64,000 nt of DNA from Roseateles puraquae. Lineage in GTDB: Bacteria > Pseudomonadota > Gammaproteobacteria > Burkholderiales > Burkholderiaceae_C. The position numbers were made by a program, and so were the translations under genes. The stretch covers positions 806,001 through 870,000 of the forward strand of contig NZ_NISI01000001.1 of NCBI RefSeq assembly GCF_002205845.1. The letters run 5' to 3'. The stretch's first letter is position 1, and the number at the start of each line of letters is the position of its first letter. The notes beneath the pieces are model-generated. The model made no database searches. It was given only the letters and a program-made list of their open reading frames with translations, and was not told where the DNA came from. Positions 29,405-40,127 of this stretch are shown here, piece by piece.

Positions 29405-31492
29405 TCAAGGCTTCCCGGGGCTGCGCAGTGCGTTGACGAAGTCACGCTGGCGCTCGCCCGGCGCGGCGGTGAGCAGGCTGACCACCGCCAACGCCAGCGC
29501 ACCCGCTGGCACGCCGAACACGCCGGCAGCCGCCGGTTGGATGCCCCAGATCAGGGGCGCAGGCCCTGACAGACCCAACAGGCCGCGCATGCTGGGGTGG
29601 GTTGCCGCGAGATAGGTCAGGCACACACCCAAGCCCGTCAGCATGCCGGCCAGCGCGCCGGCCCGGTTCGCCCGGCGCCAGAACACGCCGGCCACCAGCG
29701 CCGGGAAGAAGGTCGAGCCGGCAATCGAGAACGCCGCCGTCACGACCGCCAGGATGTCGGCCGGCCGGTTGGAGGCCACTGCCGCCGCCGCCAGCGCCGC
29801 TGCCAGCAGCAGCGCCTTGGACAGCGTCACCCGCCGGGTGCGCGAGGCCTCGGGGTTGATGGCCTTGTAGTAGAGGTCATGAGACAGCGCGCTGGAGATG
29901 GCCAGCAGCAGCCCGTCCGCGGTCGAGAGCGCCGCGGCCAGACCGCCCGCGGCCACCATGCCCGAGATGACATAGGGCAGCCCACCGAGCTCCGGCATCA
30001 CGAGCATGACAAGATCGGGATGCAGGCGCAGCTCACCCAGCTGCAGCCGGCCATCGCCATTGAGGTCGACCGCCGACAGCAGGGCCGGGTCCACCCGCTG
30101 CCATTGGCGGATCCATGCCGGCAGCTGGTCGAAGCTGCTGCCGACCAGGTCATTGAAGACCTCGGTCTTGACCATCACTGCCAGCGCCGGTGCCGTGAGG
30201 TAGAGCAGGCTGATGAAGACGAGCGACCACGCCACCGAGGATCGCGCCGTGGCCACCGAGGTGGTGGTGTAGTAGCGCGTCAGCAGATGCGGCAAACCGG
30301 CGGTGCCGACCATCAGGCACAGCACCAGCGCGATGAAGTTGCGCCGCGCCTCACTGGCCTGGGCGCCCTCGGCCAGGTCGCCGTCGGCCGACGCTGCACT
30401 CGGCCCGGCAAAGGGCTGGGTGTGCAGCGCCAAACCCGACAGCGGCTGGGCCATGCTGGCCTCGGCGGCGAGTTCGCGTCGCCAGCGTTCCTCGGCCTCC
30501 GCTGCGGTGCGCGGCAAGGCCGCACGCTGCTTCTCGGCCGCCTGGATCTGCGCCAGCGGTGCGTTGGCCTGCTTCAACGCGGCGACGCTGGCGGCGGCCT
30601 CGGCCTGGGCCTGGGCCAACGCCCGAGGCACGTCACCCAGCCGGGCGGCGGCGGCCTGGGCGCGCTCCTGGTGGATGGCGCGCACCTGCAACTCGCCGGG
30701 GTCGTGGATGAGCTGTTGCTCGCGCTGCGCCAACTGGTGCAGTTGCTGGCCATAGACCAGCTGTGGCAGCGGCCAGCCGGTCTGCTTGACGCTGAGCCAG
30801 ATCACCGGCACCAGATAGGCCAGGATCATGATCAGGTACTGGGCGACCTGGGTCCAGGTCACCGCGCGCATGCCGCCGAGGAAGGAGCACACCAGCACCC
30901 CACCCAGCCCCACGAACACACCGACTTCGAAGCCCAGGCCGGTGAGCCGCGTGGTGATCAGGCCGACGCCGTAGATCTGGGCCACCAGATAGACGAAAGA
31001 CACCAGGATGGCGGCGCACGCGCCCACCAGCCTGAGCGTCCGGCTCTCGAACCGTTCCGCCAGGAAGTCAGCCACGGTGAACTGGCCGAAGCGCCGCAGG
31101 TAGGGTGCGATGCACAGCGCGAGCAGCACGAAACCGCCCGTCCAGCCCAGCACATAGGCCAGCCCGGCATAGCCGCTCGCGTAGAGGGTGCCGGCCAGCC
31201 CGATGAAGGTCGCGGCACTCATCCAGTCGGCGCCTGCTGCCATGCCGTTGTAGAGCGCGGGCACGCGGCGCCCCGCCACGAAGTACTCCGCCGGGTCAGT
31301 CGTGCGGCACAGGATGCCGATGACCGCATACACCAGCACCGTGGCCACGAGGAAGGTGTAGCCGATCCAGGCCTTGGGCATGCCGCGCTGCTCGGCCACG
31401 CCCAACACCACCACGAGCGCAATGAAGCTCAGCGTGAAGAGCGCATACCGGCGATGCAGGCGGTGCAGGTGTGAGGTCGAGGAATCAGGCAC
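29405..31492 (-). CDS. Sodium:solute symporter (SSS family, VC_2705/ActP-like) with an EF-hand-like loop
   Basis: 695 residues with about 13 hydrophobic segments in the SSS arrangement (YFVAGRRVPALYNGMAAGADWMSAATFIGLAG near 71-102, GGMRAVTWTQVAQYLIMI near 206-223, and SALSHDLYY with the IAGSTFFPALVAG block near the end). Closest in layout to acetate/organic-acid permeases. Two extra-membrane insertions stand out: an Ala/Gln/Glu-rich helical segment at about 249-385, and a loop with DLNGDGRLQLGE (476-487), a complete EF-hand calcium loop pattern. Start is GTG at 31492. Substrate unknown; no partner DUF485 gene is adjacent. Confidence 0.85.
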   Translation of the reverse strand: MPDSSTSHLHRLHRRYALFTLSFIALVVVLGVAEQRGMPKAWIGYTFLVATVLVYAVIGILCRTTDPAEYFVAGRRVPALYNGMAAGADWMSAATFIGLAGTLYASGYAGLAYVLGWTGGFVLLALCIAPYLRRFGQFTVADFLAERFESRTLRLVGACAAILVSFVYLVAQIYGVGLITTRLTGLGFEVGVFVGLGGVLVCSFLGGMRAVTWTQVAQYLIMILAYLVPVIWLSVKQTGWPLPQLVYGQQLHQLAQREQQLIHDPGELQVRAIHQERAQAAAARLGDVPRALAQAQAEAAASVAALKQANAPLAQIQAAEKQRAALPRTAAEAEERWRRELAAEASMAQPLSGLALHTQPFAGPSAASADGDLAEGAQASEARRNFIALVLCLMVGTAGLPHLLTRYYTTTSVATARSSVAWSLVFISLLYLTAPALAVMVKTEVFNDLVGSSFDQLPAWIRQWQRVDPALLSAVDLNGDGRLQLGELRLHPDLVMLVMPELGGLPYVISGMVAAGGLAAALSTADGLLLAISSALSHDLYYKAINPEASRTRRVTLSKALLLAAALAAAAVASNRPADILAVVTAAFSIAGSTFFPALVAGVFWRRANRAGALAGMLTGLGVCLTYLAATHPSMRGLLGLSGPAPLIWGIQPAAAGVFGVPAGALALAVVSLLTAAPGERQRDFVNALRSPGKP

Positions 31493-31510
31493 GTGCGAAT
31501 CATCGGCAAC

Positions 31511-31544
31511 AAAAAGCCCGGATTCCCCTGCGGAGAACCCGGGC
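31511..31544 (-). terminator. Terminator of ppsA
   Basis: On the minus strand a 10-bp stem with one mismatch (31544-31535 with 31525-31516) is followed by TTTTTGTT. It sits 23 nt after the ppsA stop and right before the symporter gene. Confidence 0.85.
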
Positions 31545-31567
31545 CGATGCGAGCAAGGCGCGAAGGC

Positions 31568-33967
31568 TTACTTGGCGGCCAGGCGCTGCCAGGTGTCGAT
31601 CACGGTGTCAGGGTTCAGCGAGATGGACACGATGCCCTCCTCGGCCAGCCAGTCGGCGAAGTCGGGGTGGTCGCTGGGGCCCTGGCCGCAGATGCCGATG
31701 TACTTGCCGGTGGCGCGGCAGGCGCGGATGGCGCGCGAGATCATGGCCTTGACGGCCGGATCACGCTCGTCGAAGTCGCCGGCCAGCTGCTCCAGGCCGG
31801 AGTCACGATCCAGGCCCAGGGTGAGCTGGGTCAGGTCGTTGGAGCCGATGGACATGCCGTCGAAGTGCTCCAGGAACTGCTCGGCCAGGATGGCGTTGCT
31901 CGGCACCTCGCACATCATGATGACGCGCAGCCCGTCCACGCCGCGCTTCAGGCCCTTCTCGGCCAGCATGCCGACCACCTGCTCCGCCTGGCGCACGGTG
32001 CGCACGAAAGGCACCATGATCTCGACGTTGGTCAGGCCCATGTCCTTGCGCACGCGCTTCAGCGCCTCGCACTCCATCGCGAAGGCGTCCTGGAACTCAC
32101 CGCTGATGTAGCGCGACGCGCCGCGGAAGCCCAGCATCGGGTTTTCTTCGTCCGGCTCGTAGCGGGTGCCGCCGATGAGCTTGCGGTACTCGTTGGACTT
32201 GAAGTCCGACAGGCGCACGATGACCGGGCGCGGGAAGAACGCCGCCGCGATGGTGGCGATGCCTTCGGCCAGCTTGTCGACGTAGAACGCACGCGGCGAG
32301 GCATGGCCGCGGGCCACCGACTCGACGGCCTTCTTGAGGTCAGCATCGATGTTCGGATAGTCCAGGATGGCCTTGGGGTGGACGCCGATGTTGTTGTTGA
32401 TGATGAACTCGAGCCGCGCCAGGCCCACGCCACCCGAGGGCATCTGCGCGAAGTTGAACGCCAGCTGCGGGTTGCCCACGTTCATCATGATCTTGATGGG
32501 GCAGTACGGCAGCTCGCCGCGGTGCACCTCGCTGACCTCGGTCTCCAGCAGGCCGTCGTAGATGTAGCCGGTGTCACCTTCCGAGCAGGCGACGGTGACG
32601 AGCTGACCGTCCTTCAGCGTCTCGGTGGCATCGCCGCAGCCGACCACGGCCGGGATGCCCAGTTCACGCGCGATGATGGCCGCGTGGCAGGTGCGCCCGC
32701 CGCGGTTGGTGACGATGGCGCTGGCGCGCTTCATGACCGGCTCCCAGTTCGGGTCGGTCATGTCGGTGACGAGCACGTCGCCCGGCTGCACGCGCTCCAT
32801 CTCGGCGACGCTCTCCACGAGGCGCACGGGGCCGGTGCCGATCTTCTGGCCGATGGCGCGGCCCTCGGCCAGCACGGCGCTGTGGGCCTTGAGCTTGTAG
32901 TGGTGCTCGACCTGGCCGGCGGCCTGGCTCTTCACCGTCTCGGGGCGGGCCTGCAGGATGTACAGCTTGCCGTCAACGCCGTCGCGGCCCCACTCGATGT
33001 CCATCGCGCGGCCGTAGTGCTGCTCGATGATGAGGGCGTACTTGGCCAGCTCGGTCACTTCCGCGTCGTTGAGCGAGTAGCGGTTGCGGGCCTCGGGCGC
33101 GGTGTCCACGGTCTTGACGAGCTTGCCGGAGGCGGCCTTCTCTTCGGGCGTCGCGAACTCCATGCGGATCAGTTTGGAGCCCAGGTTGCGGCGGATGATG
33201 GCCAGCTTGCCGCTCTTCAGCGCCGGCTTGTGGACGTAGAACTCGTCCGGGTTCACGGCGCCCTGCACCACCGTCTCGCCCAGGCCATAGCTGGAGGTGA
33301 TGAAGACGACCTCCTGGAAGCCGCTTTCGGTGTCGATGGTGAACATCACGCCGGCCGAGCCCAGGTCGCTGCGCACCATGCGCTGCACGCCGGCCGACAG
33401 CGCCACGTCACCGTGGGCGAAGCCCTTGTGCACGCGGTAGCTGATGGCGCGGTCGTTGTAGAGCGAGGCGAACACCTCGCGCATCTTGTGCAGCACCTCG
33501 TCGATGCCGTGCACGTTCAGGAAGGTCTCCTGCTGGCCGGCGAAGGAGGCGTCGGGCAGGTCTTCGGCGGTGGCCGACGAGCGCACGGCGAAGGTGGCGT
33601 CAGGGTTGTCGGCGGTCAGGCGCTCGTAGGCTGCGCGCACCTGGGCCTCCAGGTCGGCCGGAAACGGCTGGGCCTCGATCCAGCCTCGGATCTCGGCACC
33701 GGCCTCGGCCAGCGCGCGGACGTCGTCGGTGTTGAGCGTGGACAGGCGCGCCGCGATGCGGGCGTCCAGGCCTTCGTGCTTCAGAAACTGTCGGAACGCG
33801 TGCGCCGTGGTGGCAAAGCCACCAGGCACGCGGACGCCGGCATCCGAGAGCTGGGAGATCATTTCGCCGAGGCTGGCGTTCTTACCGCCAACGGCCTCGA
33901 CGTCGGTCATCCTCAGGTTCTCAAACGGAACGACCAGGGCGGTCGCCTCAAAGCGTGCAGCAGACAT
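31568..33967 (-). CDS. ppsA: Phosphoenolpyruvate synthase
   Basis: 799 residues. Makes PEP, AMP and phosphate from pyruvate and ATP; key gluconeogenic step. N-terminal ATP-grasp domain ([33 protein letters not shown]), phospho-His domain [15 protein letters not shown], and C-terminal PEP/pyruvate barrel with [22 protein letters not shown] at 33967 has GGAG upstream; an upstream start at 34021 lacks support. Divergent from ppsR, which encodes its regulator. Confidence 0.97.
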   Translation of the reverse strand: MSAARFEATALVVPFENLRMTDVEAVGGKNASLGEMISQLSDAGVRVPGGFATTAHAFRQFLKHEGLDARIAARLSTLNTDDVRALAEAGAEIRGWIEAQPFPADLEAQVRAAYERLTADNPDATFAVRSSATAEDLPDASFAGQQETFLNVHGIDEVLHKMREVFASLYNDRAISYRVHKGFAHGDVALSAGVQRMVRSDLGSAGVMFTIDTESGFQEVVFITSSYGLGETVVQGAVNPDEFYVHKPALKSGKLAIIRRNLGSKLIRMEFATPEEKAASGKLVKTVDTAPEARNRYSLNDAEVTELAKYALIIEQHYGRAMDIEWGRDGVDGKLYILQARPETVKSQAAGQVEHHYKLKAHSAVLAEGRAIGQKIGTGPVRLVESVAEMERVQPGDVLVTDMTDPNWEPVMKRASAIVTNRGGRTCHAAIIARELGIPAVVGCGDATETLKDGQLVTVACSEGDTGYIYDGLLETEVSEVHRGELPYCPIKIMMNVGNPQLAFNFAQMPSGGVGLARLEFIINNNIGVHPKAILDYPNIDADLKKAVESVARGHASPRAFYVDKLAEGIATIAAAFFPRPVIVRLSDFKSNEYRKLIGGTRYEPDEENPMLGFRGASRYISGEFQDAFAMECEALKRVRKDMGLTNVEIMVPFVRTVRQAEQVVGMLAEKGLKRGVDGLRVIMMCEVPSNAILAEQFLEHFDGMSIGSNDLTQLTLGLDRDSGLEQLAGDFDERDPAVKAMISRAIRACRATGKYIGICGQGPSDHPDFADWLAEEGIVSISLNPDTVIDTWQRLAAK

Positions 33968-34174
33968 GGGAAAACTCCGGGAGGTTGAAAACTCGGGGCT
34001 GTGTCCGCTGCACCCAGGCACGGCCGGTTACGGCGCGTGTTCACACCGGTGAGGTGTTCTTGGAATGAGGTGGGGGTGCGCATGGTGGGGCAAAGCAATT
34101 AGCGCCGATTCTAGGCGGGGCCGCTCCTATGATGGGAACTTCGTCGCCCCCCTTGATCTCGCCGCGAGCCCGCC

Positions 34175-34996
34175 ATGTCCGACAGAACCGTGTATTTCGT
34201 CTCAGACGGCACCGGCATCACTGCCGAAACCTTCGGTAACTCCATCCTGGCCCAGTTCGAGATCAAGCCGCGGCATGTGCGCCGCCCTTTCATCGATAGC
34301 GCCGAGAAGGCTCATGCCGTGGTGCAGGAGATCAACGAACTGGCCCAGCGCGAGGGCAAGACGCCGATCGTGTTCGCCACCCTCGTGAACCGCGACGTGC
34401 TCAAGGTCGTCCGCGAGCACTGCCAGGGCCGGGTCATGGACATGTTCGGCACCTTCATCGAACCGCTGGAAGACGAATTCGGCATCAAGAGCAACCACCG
34501 CGTCGGCCGCTTCTCCAACGTCGCCCAGAGCCAGGAGTACCACGACCGGATCGAGGCGATCAATTTCTCGCTGGCGCACGACGACGGCCAGTCGGCCAAG
34601 AACCTGGACCGGGCCGACGTCATCCTGGTGGGCGTGAGCCGCTGCGGCAAGACGCCGACGTCGCTCTACCTCGCCATGCAGCACGGCATCAAGGCGGCCA
34701 ACTACCCGCTCATCCCCGAGGACTTCGAGCGCCGCAAGCTGCCCGCGCCGCTGCTGCCGCACAAGCGCAAGTGCTTCGGCCTGACCATCGACCCCGAGCG
34801 CCTAGCCTCCATCCGCAACGAGCGACGCCCGGGCAGCAAGTACGCCGACGTGCTGAACTGCCGCTACGAGGTCAACGAAGCCGAAGCCATGATGAAGCGC
34901 GACGGCATCTCCTGGCTGTCGTCTACGCACAAGAGCATCGAAGAGATCGCCACCACCATCCTGCGCGACATCCGGCCTGACCGGCTCATCTACTGA
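34175..34996 (+). CDS. ppsR: Phosphoenolpyruvate synthase regulatory protein (bifunctional kinase/pyrophosphorylase)
   Basis: 273 residues, DUF299 family. MSDRTVYFVSDGTGITAETF and a P-loop-like GVSRCGKTPTS are diagnostic. It inactivates PEP synthase by ADP-dependent threonine phosphorylation and reactivates it by phosphate-dependent dephosphorylation. The 207-bp divergent region to ppsA must hold both promoters; TATGAT near 34125 is a possible -10 for ppsR, without a good -35. Confidence 0.96.
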   Translation: MSDRTVYFVSDGTGITAETFGNSILAQFEIKPRHVRRPFIDSAEKAHAVVQEINELAQREGKTPIVFATLVNRDVLKVVREHCQGRVMDMFGTFIEPLEDEFGIKSNHRVGRFSNVAQSQEYHDRIEAINFSLAHDDGQSAKNLDRADVILVGVSRCGKTPTSLYLAMQHGIKAANYPLIPEDFERRKLPAPLLPHKRKCFGLTIDPERLASIRNERRPGSKYADVLNCRYEVNEAEAMMKRDGISWLSSTHKSIEEIATTILRDIRPDRLIY

Positions 34997-34997
34997 G

Positions 34998-35882
34998 ATG
35001 CCGGCTTCGGCCCTCGCCCTCGTCCTCACCGCCGCCCTCCTCCACGCCCTCTGGAACCTCGCTGCCAAGCGCTGGGGTGGTGGGCCGCATTTCGTCTTCA
35101 GCTGCGCGCTGGGCGTGACCGTGCTGTGGCTGCCGGCGGTGCTGTGGGTCGGGCTCTCCGAGATCCCTCACTGGTCATTGACCGCCTGGGCCTTCGTGGC
35201 GGCCAGCGCGCTCGTGCACCTGGCCTACTTCAATTGCCTGATCGCCGGCTACCGGGCGGCGGACCTGACGGTGGTCTACCCCGTGGCGCGCGGCAGCGGC
35301 CCGCTGCTGTCGGCCCTGGCCGCCGTGCTGCTGCTGGGCGAGCACCTGGGCCTGCACGGCGCCCTGGGGCTGGCGGGCGTGGTGGGCGGCATCCTGCTGA
35401 TCACCATGGGGCCGCGGCTGCTCGGGCGCGGGGTACCGCAGGCTGCTGAAGCCGCGCGACGCCGCCGCGCTGGCCTGTGGTGGGGAGCCGCGACCGGCAC
35501 GCTGATCGCCGGCTACACGGTGCTGGACGGCTATGCCGTCAAGGTGCTGCTGGTCTCGCCGCTGATGCTCGACTACTTCGGCAACGTGCTGCGCGTGCCG
35601 CTGCAGCTGCCCGTCGCCCTGCGCCAGGCCCACAGCTTCTGGCCTGAGCTGCGGCGCTCGTGGCGCGGCGTACTCGCCGTGGCGGGACTGGGGCCGCTGG
35701 CCTACATCCTCGTGCTGATGGCCATGCAGGAGGCGCCGCTGTCGCGCGTGGCGCCGGCCCGCGAGGTGTCGATGCTGTTCGCCGCGCTGCTGGGTGGGCA
35801 GTTGCTGGGCGAAGGGGAACGCGGCTGGCGCTTGGCCGGCGCCGCGTTGATCGGGGCCGGAGTCTTTGGGCTAGCGCTGTAG
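34998..35882 (+). CDS. EamA/DMT-family membrane transporter
   Basis: 294 residues, about ten transmembrane helices in two EamA-like halves (VVYPVARGSGPLLSALAAVLLLGE ends the first, SRVAPAREVSMLFAALLGGQLLGE the second). Probable metabolite exporter; substrate unknown. Starts one base after the ppsR stop, so likely co-transcribed. Its last 12 bp overlap the end of glgA on the other strand. Confidence 0.85.
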   Translation: MPASALALVLTAALLHALWNLAAKRWGGGPHFVFSCALGVTVLWLPAVLWVGLSEIPHWSLTAWAFVAASALVHLAYFNCLIAGYRAADLTVVYPVARGSGPLLSALAAVLLLGEHLGLHGALGLAGVVGGILLITMGPRLLGRGVPQAAEAARRRRAGLWWGAATGTLIAGYTVLDGYAVKVLLVSPLMLDYFGNVLRVPLQLPVALRQAHSFWPELRRSWRGVLAVAGLGPLAYILVLMAMQEAPLSRVAPAREVSMLFAALLGGQLLGEGERGWRLAGAALIGAGVFGLAL

Positions 35883-37328
35883 CAGGCCCTCGTAGACCTG
35901 CACATAGCGCTGGGCGGCGGTGTCCCAACCAAAGCGCTGGCGCATGGCGGCGTCGCGCACGCGGGCCCAATACTCGGGCCGGCTCCACAGCGCAAACGCC
36001 CGCCGAAGCGCGCGGCGGTAGGCGTCGCCCGTGAAGGCATTGAAGACGAAGCCCGTGGCGGTGCCGGCGGCCAGGTCTTCCAGCGTGGTGTCGACCACCG
36101 TGTCGGCCAGGCCGCCGACGCGATGCACCAGCGGCAGCGCACCGTAGCTCAGGCCGTAGAGCTGGGTGAGGCCGCAGGGTTCGAAGCGGCTGGGCACCAG
36201 CACGACGTCGCTGCCCGCGTAGATGCGGTGGGCCAGGCCTTCGTCCATGCCGGTGCGGCGGGCGACCTGGCCAGGGTGGCGTGCGGCGGCATCGGCAAAG
36301 GCGGCCTCCAGGCGCGCATCACCGCTGCCGAGTACGACGAGCTGGCCGCCGGCATCGATCAGGTCGTTCAGGGCCTCCAGCACCAGCGGCAGGCCCTTCT
36401 GCTCCGTCAGGCGGCTCACCACGCCGAACAGGGGCGCGTCGGGGCGCACGTCCAGCCCGCATTCGCGCTGCAGGGCCGCCTTGCAGTCGGCCTTGCCTTC
36501 CGGGCGCTCGACGCTGTAGGGCTGCGCGAGGCTGCGGTCGCGCACGGGTGACCACACCGCATAGTCGACCCCGTTGAGGATGCCGTGCAGCTCGCCCGCG
36601 CGGTGGCGCAGCAGGCCGTCCAGGCCACAGCCTTGCTCCGGTGTCTGAATCTCGCGGGCGTAACTCGGGCTGACCGTGGTGATGGCGTCGGCGAAATGCA
36701 GACCGGCCTTCATGAAGCTCACCTGGCCGTAGAACTCCACGCCTTCCACCGCGTAGTGGGGTGGCGGCAGGCCCAGGTCACAGAACTGCTCGGCCGGGAA
36801 GAGCCCCTGGTAGGCCAGGTTGTGGATGGTGAAGACCGTGCGTGCCTGGTTGCGGCGCCGCGTCCGGCTGGCCGCGATGTGGGCACAGGCCAGGCCCGCA
36901 TGCCAGTCGTGCGCGTGCACGATCTCCGGGCGCCAGCTGCCGTCCACACCTTCGGCCAGGCGAGCTGCCGCCAGGCCCAGCAGCGCGAAGCGCCGGTGGT
37001 TGTCGGGGTAGGCGATGCCCAGCGCATCGCCGTAGGGGTTGCCAGGCCGGTCGAACAGGCCCGGGGCGTCGAGCACGTAGACGGGCACATCGAAGCCCGG
37101 CAAGCGGCCACGCAGCAGGGCCGCGCGGCCCTCGCTCCAGGGCAGCGCCACGGGCGCGACCGCGCATTCGTGGGTGAGGGACTCGCGGATGGCCGGAAAG
37201 CCCGGCACCAGCAGCCGCGGCTCGACGCCCGCAGCCGCCAGGGCCGCCGGCAGCGCACCGGCCACATCGGCCAGGCCACCGGTCTTCAGCAGCGGGAACA
37301 GCTCCGCGCTGACTTGCAGGATGCGCAT
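35871..37328 (-). CDS. glgA: Glycogen synthase (ADP-glucose)
   Basis: 485 residues, GT5 family. N-terminal [22 protein letters not shown] holds the ADP-glucose-binding KTGGL motif; IVHAHDWHAGL and the C-terminal VPSRFEPCGLTQLYGLSYGALPLV with the retaining GT-B acid Glu are intact. Elongates alpha-1,4-glucan. Coupled to glgC by a TAATG overlap. Confidence 0.96.
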   Translation of the reverse strand: MRILQVSAELFPLLKTGGLADVAGALPAALAAAGVEPRLLVPGFPAIRESLTHECAVAPVALPWSEGRAALLRGRLPGFDVPVYVLDAPGLFDRPGNPYGDALGIAYPDNHRRFALLGLAAARLAEGVDGSWRPEIVHAHDWHAGLACAHIAASRTRRRNQARTVFTIHNLAYQGLFPAEQFCDLGLPPPHYAVEGVEFYGQVSFMKAGLHFADAITTVSPSYAREIQTPEQGCGLDGLLRHRAGELHGILNGVDYAVWSPVRDRSLAQPYSVERPEGKADCKAALQRECGLDVRPDAPLFGVVSRLTEQKGLPLVLEALNDLIDAGGQLVVLGSGDARLEAAFADAAARHPGQVARRTGMDEGLAHRIYAGSDVVLVPSRFEPCGLTQLYGLSYGALPLVHRVGGLADTVVDTTLEDLAAGTATGFVFNAFTGDAYRRALRRAFALWSRPEYWARVRDAAMRQRFGWDTAAQRYVQVYEGLLQR

Positions 37329-38587
37329 TACAACTTGGCCAGCATTTGCTTGGTGATCAACACCACGCCATTGTCGGTGCGCTCGAAGCGTGAGGCATCG
37401 AGCTTGGCGTCTTCGCCCACGACCAGACCATCAGGGATGACACAGGCCCGGTCGACGATGACCTTGGTCAGCCGGCAGTGGCGCCCCACCTCCACGCCCG
37501 GCAACAGCACGCATTGGTGGATGTTGCAGAAGGAGCGGATGCGCACGTTGTTGAACAGCACCGACTGCACGACATGCGAGCCCGACACGATGCAGCCGGC
37601 GCTCACGATGGTGTTGACCGTCATGCCGTGCATGCCGTTGTGGTCGGGGATGAACTTGGCCGGGGGCAGCTGGCGCTGGTAGGTCCAGATGGGCCAGTCG
37701 GTGTCGTAGATGTCGAGCTCGGGGCTGATGGAGGCGAGGTCGAGGTTGGCAGCCCAGAAGGCATCCAGCGTGCCCACGTCGCGCCAGTAGGGCGGCGCGC
37801 CGTTGGGGTTGTGGATGACGCTCATGCTGAACGGGTGTGCCACCGCGCGCTGCTCGGCCACGGTCTTGGGGATGACGTCTTTGCCGAAGTCGTGGCTGGA
37901 GTTGGTGTCGGCCAGATCCTCGGCCAGCAGGCGGTAGAGGTAGTCGGCGTTGAAGATGTAGATGCCCATGCTGGCCAGGCAGGTGCCCTCACGGCCGGGA
38001 ATGCAGGGCGGGTCGGCCGGCTTTTCCTGGAAGGCCGTGATGCGGCGATCGCCGTCTACCGCCATGACGCCGAAGGCGGTCGCCTCGGCCTTGGGCACCT
38101 CGATGCATCCCACCGTACAACCCGCGCCGGTGGCGGCATGGTCGGCCAGCATGCTGGAGTAGTCCATCTTGTAGATGTGGTCGCCCGCGAGCACGACGAT
38201 GTAGTCCGCCCCGGTGCTCTGGATGATGTCCAGGTTTTGGAATACGGCGTCGGCCGTGCCGCGGTACCAGCTTTCTTCATCGACCCGCTGCTGTGCGGGC
38301 ATCAGGTCCACCGTCTCGTTCAACTCCGCGCGCAGAAAGCTCCAGCCGCGCTGGATGTGGCGCAGCAGCGAATGGCTCTTGTACTGCGTGACCACGCCAA
38401 TGCGCCGGATGCCGCTGTTCACGCAGTTGGACAGTGCGAAGTCGATGATGCGGAACTTGCCGCCAAAGTACACGGCGGGCTTGGCACGTGCATCGGTGAG
38501 CTGCTTGAGGCGAGAACCGCGCCCGCCGGCAAGGACGAGGGCGATGGCGCGGCGGGCCAGCTGATGGGGCGAGGCGACGGGGGGCAT
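37328..38587 (-). CDS. glgC: Glucose-1-phosphate adenylyltransferase
   Basis: 419 residues. Makes ADP-glucose from ATP and glucose-1-phosphate. [21 protein letters not shown] nucleotide-binding loop split over 19-39, the [12 protein letters not shown] and GDHIYKMDY motifs, and a C-terminal left-handed beta helix. ATG at 38587 gives the family N terminus; the frame stays open far upstream but antisense-like. glgB, glgX and glgP are not in the window. Confidence 0.96.
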   Translation of the reverse strand: MPPVASPHQLARRAIALVLAGGRGSRLKQLTDARAKPAVYFGGKFRIIDFALSNCVNSGIRRIGVVTQYKSHSLLRHIQRGWSFLRAELNETVDLMPAQQRVDEESWYRGTADAVFQNLDIIQSTGADYIVVLAGDHIYKMDYSSMLADHAATGAGCTVGCIEVPKAEATAFGVMAVDGDRRITAFQEKPADPPCIPGREGTCLASMGIYIFNADYLYRLLAEDLADTNSSHDFGKDVIPKTVAEQRAVAHPFSMSVIHNPNGAPPYWRDVGTLDAFWAANLDLASISPELDIYDTDWPIWTYQRQLPPAKFIPDHNGMHGMTVNTIVSAGCIVSGSHVVQSVLFNNVRIRSFCNIHQCVLLPGVEVGRHCRLTKVIVDRACVIPDGLVVGEDAKLDASRFERTDNGVVLITKQMLAKL

Positions 38588-38655
38588 GCGAGTCTCCGGC
38601 TGCTTGTCGGTGCAGTGTGCGACAGCCAGTTTGCACGCCCGCTGCGGGCTTCCCC

Positions 38656-39843
38656 TCAGGCACCCATGTTTGTCCCTTCGCCGGCCGCTGCTTCGGCCAG
38701 CGCACGTTCGAAGGCGCTGCGGCTGGGCGTCTCCACGAACACACAACGCTTGTGGTGGCGCTTGCAGTGGTCCTTGACGCGCCAGTAGGCGTCGTGGCTG
38801 ATGCAGCCGGTCTGGCAGATGACGAGATCGGCCGCAGCCAGCTGGGGCTCCAGCTGGGCGGGCTTGTGCTCCTCGCCCCCGTCGTGGTGCAGGAACTGCG
38901 CGCCACAGCCTTCCACGGCCTGGCGGTACTGGGGCACGCTGCCGCCCCGTCCGCCCACGCACAGCACCACGCGCTGCTCCAGGCTGGCCGGCGCCGCCGG
39001 CACCTCGGCGACAGGCGCGGCCGTGGCCAGTGGTCGGACCTCGACAGCCACCGGCTGCGGTCGGGCCGACAGCCGGTTCACCTCCCGCTGCAGGGCCTGG
39101 TTGCGCGCGAGCTGCTCGGCCAGGCGCTCTCGCAGGGCTTCGCGCTCGGGCAGGTCGGGGTGGGTCTGGAGCCATTGCTGAAGCTGCTGCTGGGCCTGGT
39201 CGAGCTGGGTCTGCAGCGCGATGACGGCCGCCCGATGCTGCATGCGCTCCTGCTCCCAGGCCTGCTGCTCGCGGGCGCGTGCGTGGCTCCACGCGGTCAT
39301 GCGCTGTTGCACCTCGCCGTACTCGCGCGCCAGGGCCTGATGTTCGGCTGCCAGCTCGCGGTGGCGCGCCATGTCCACCCGCTGCGCGGCGCCCACCTGG
39401 TGCTGCAGCATGTGCACCTGGCCGAGCACGCGCATCTCCAGCCATTCATCGCAACGCGCATGGGTGAGCGTGGCCCACAGCGCGCCGGCCACCTCCCCCT
39501 GCGCCGCACGGCCCCGCCACCAGCTCATGAGGCTGTCGCGGCACTTGGCCTGGGCGGCGCTGCGCACGTCCAGCGCAAAGCGCTGCTCCAGGTCCTTCTG
39601 CAGCGCCTCGGCCATCAGATTGCGGCGCCCGGCCGCGGTGACCAGGCTGCAGTGCAGGGTGTAGTCGTCCTCGTTTCCCTGCAGCACCAAGTGGCGCTTG
39701 GCCAGCAGCCGCACGCGCTCCAGGGGCAGGCACACGCCGATGACGGGGCAATGGGCATGACTGCCCAGTTCCCAGAGACGCCGACGGCGCGAACCAGTGG
39801 TGGGAGGCAAGGCCGCATGGGCGGCGCAGCAGGCGTCAGCCAT
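38656..39843 (-). CDS. DUF2325 domain protein with central coiled coil
   Basis: 395 residues. N-terminal ~140 residues with no family I can name, a Gln/Ala/Arg/Glu-rich coiled coil (~150-270) and a C-terminal DUF2325 domain: [46 protein letters not shown] and [10 protein letters not shown]. The conserved Cys/His residues suggest ligand or metal binding. A GTGGAG ribosome site precedes the ATG. The gene follows hemP by 87 nt on the same strand and precedes glgC by 68 nt. Function unknown. Confidence 0.75.
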   Translation of the reverse strand: MADACCAAHAALPPTTGSRRRRLWELGSHAHCPVIGVCLPLERVRLLAKRHLVLQGNEDDYTLHCSLVTAAGRRNLMAEALQKDLEQRFALDVRSAAQAKCRDSLMSWWRGRAAQGEVAGALWATLTHARCDEWLEMRVLGQVHMLQHQVGAAQRVDMARHRELAAEHQALAREYGEVQQRMTAWSHARAREQQAWEQERMQHRAAVIALQTQLDQAQQQLQQWLQTHPDLPEREALRERLAEQLARNQALQREVNRLSARPQPVAVEVRPLATAAPVAEVPAAPASLEQRVVLCVGGRGGSVPQYRQAVEGCGAQFLHHDGGEEHKPAQLEPQLAAADLVICQTGCISHDAYWRVKDHCKRHHKRCVFVETPSRSAFERALAEAAAGEGTNMGA

Positions 39844-39930
39844 TCGATATCTCCACGGCGAAGCCGACGAGGAGCGCGGGCTGGCTGGAGCTGGCTGGCG
39901 CGGGGTCGAGTGAGGTGAAAGGGCGGCGGG

Positions 39931-40119
39931 CTACTTGGTCAGCAGGAGCTTGCCCAGCGACGTGATGCGCAGGCGGTAAAGCTGCCCTTGATGAACGATG
40001 TGCACCTCGCCGCGCGGGCCGAGCAAGGCCTGGCTGTCGATGCAAGGCACCTGGGTGTGGTGCCCGCGCACGTCGGCCGTAGGCGCTGGGACGGGCTTGG
40101 GAGGAGGAACAGTGAACAT
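39931..40119 (-). CDS. hemP: Hemin uptake protein HemP
   Basis: 62 residues. The C-terminal core GEVHIVHQGQLYRLRITSLG then KLLLTK is the HemP signature. HemP family members are small iron-regulated proteins; in Burkholderia a HemP protein is needed for expression of hemin uptake genes. A good Fur box lies 9-27 nt upstream. No hemin receptor or ABC transporter gene is beside it, so it acts on genes elsewhere. Confidence 0.85.
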   Translation of the reverse strand: MFTVPPPKPVPAPTADVRGHHTQVPCIDSQALLGPRGEVHIVHQGQLYRLRITSLGKLLLTK

Positions 40120-40127
40120 GACGTCAC

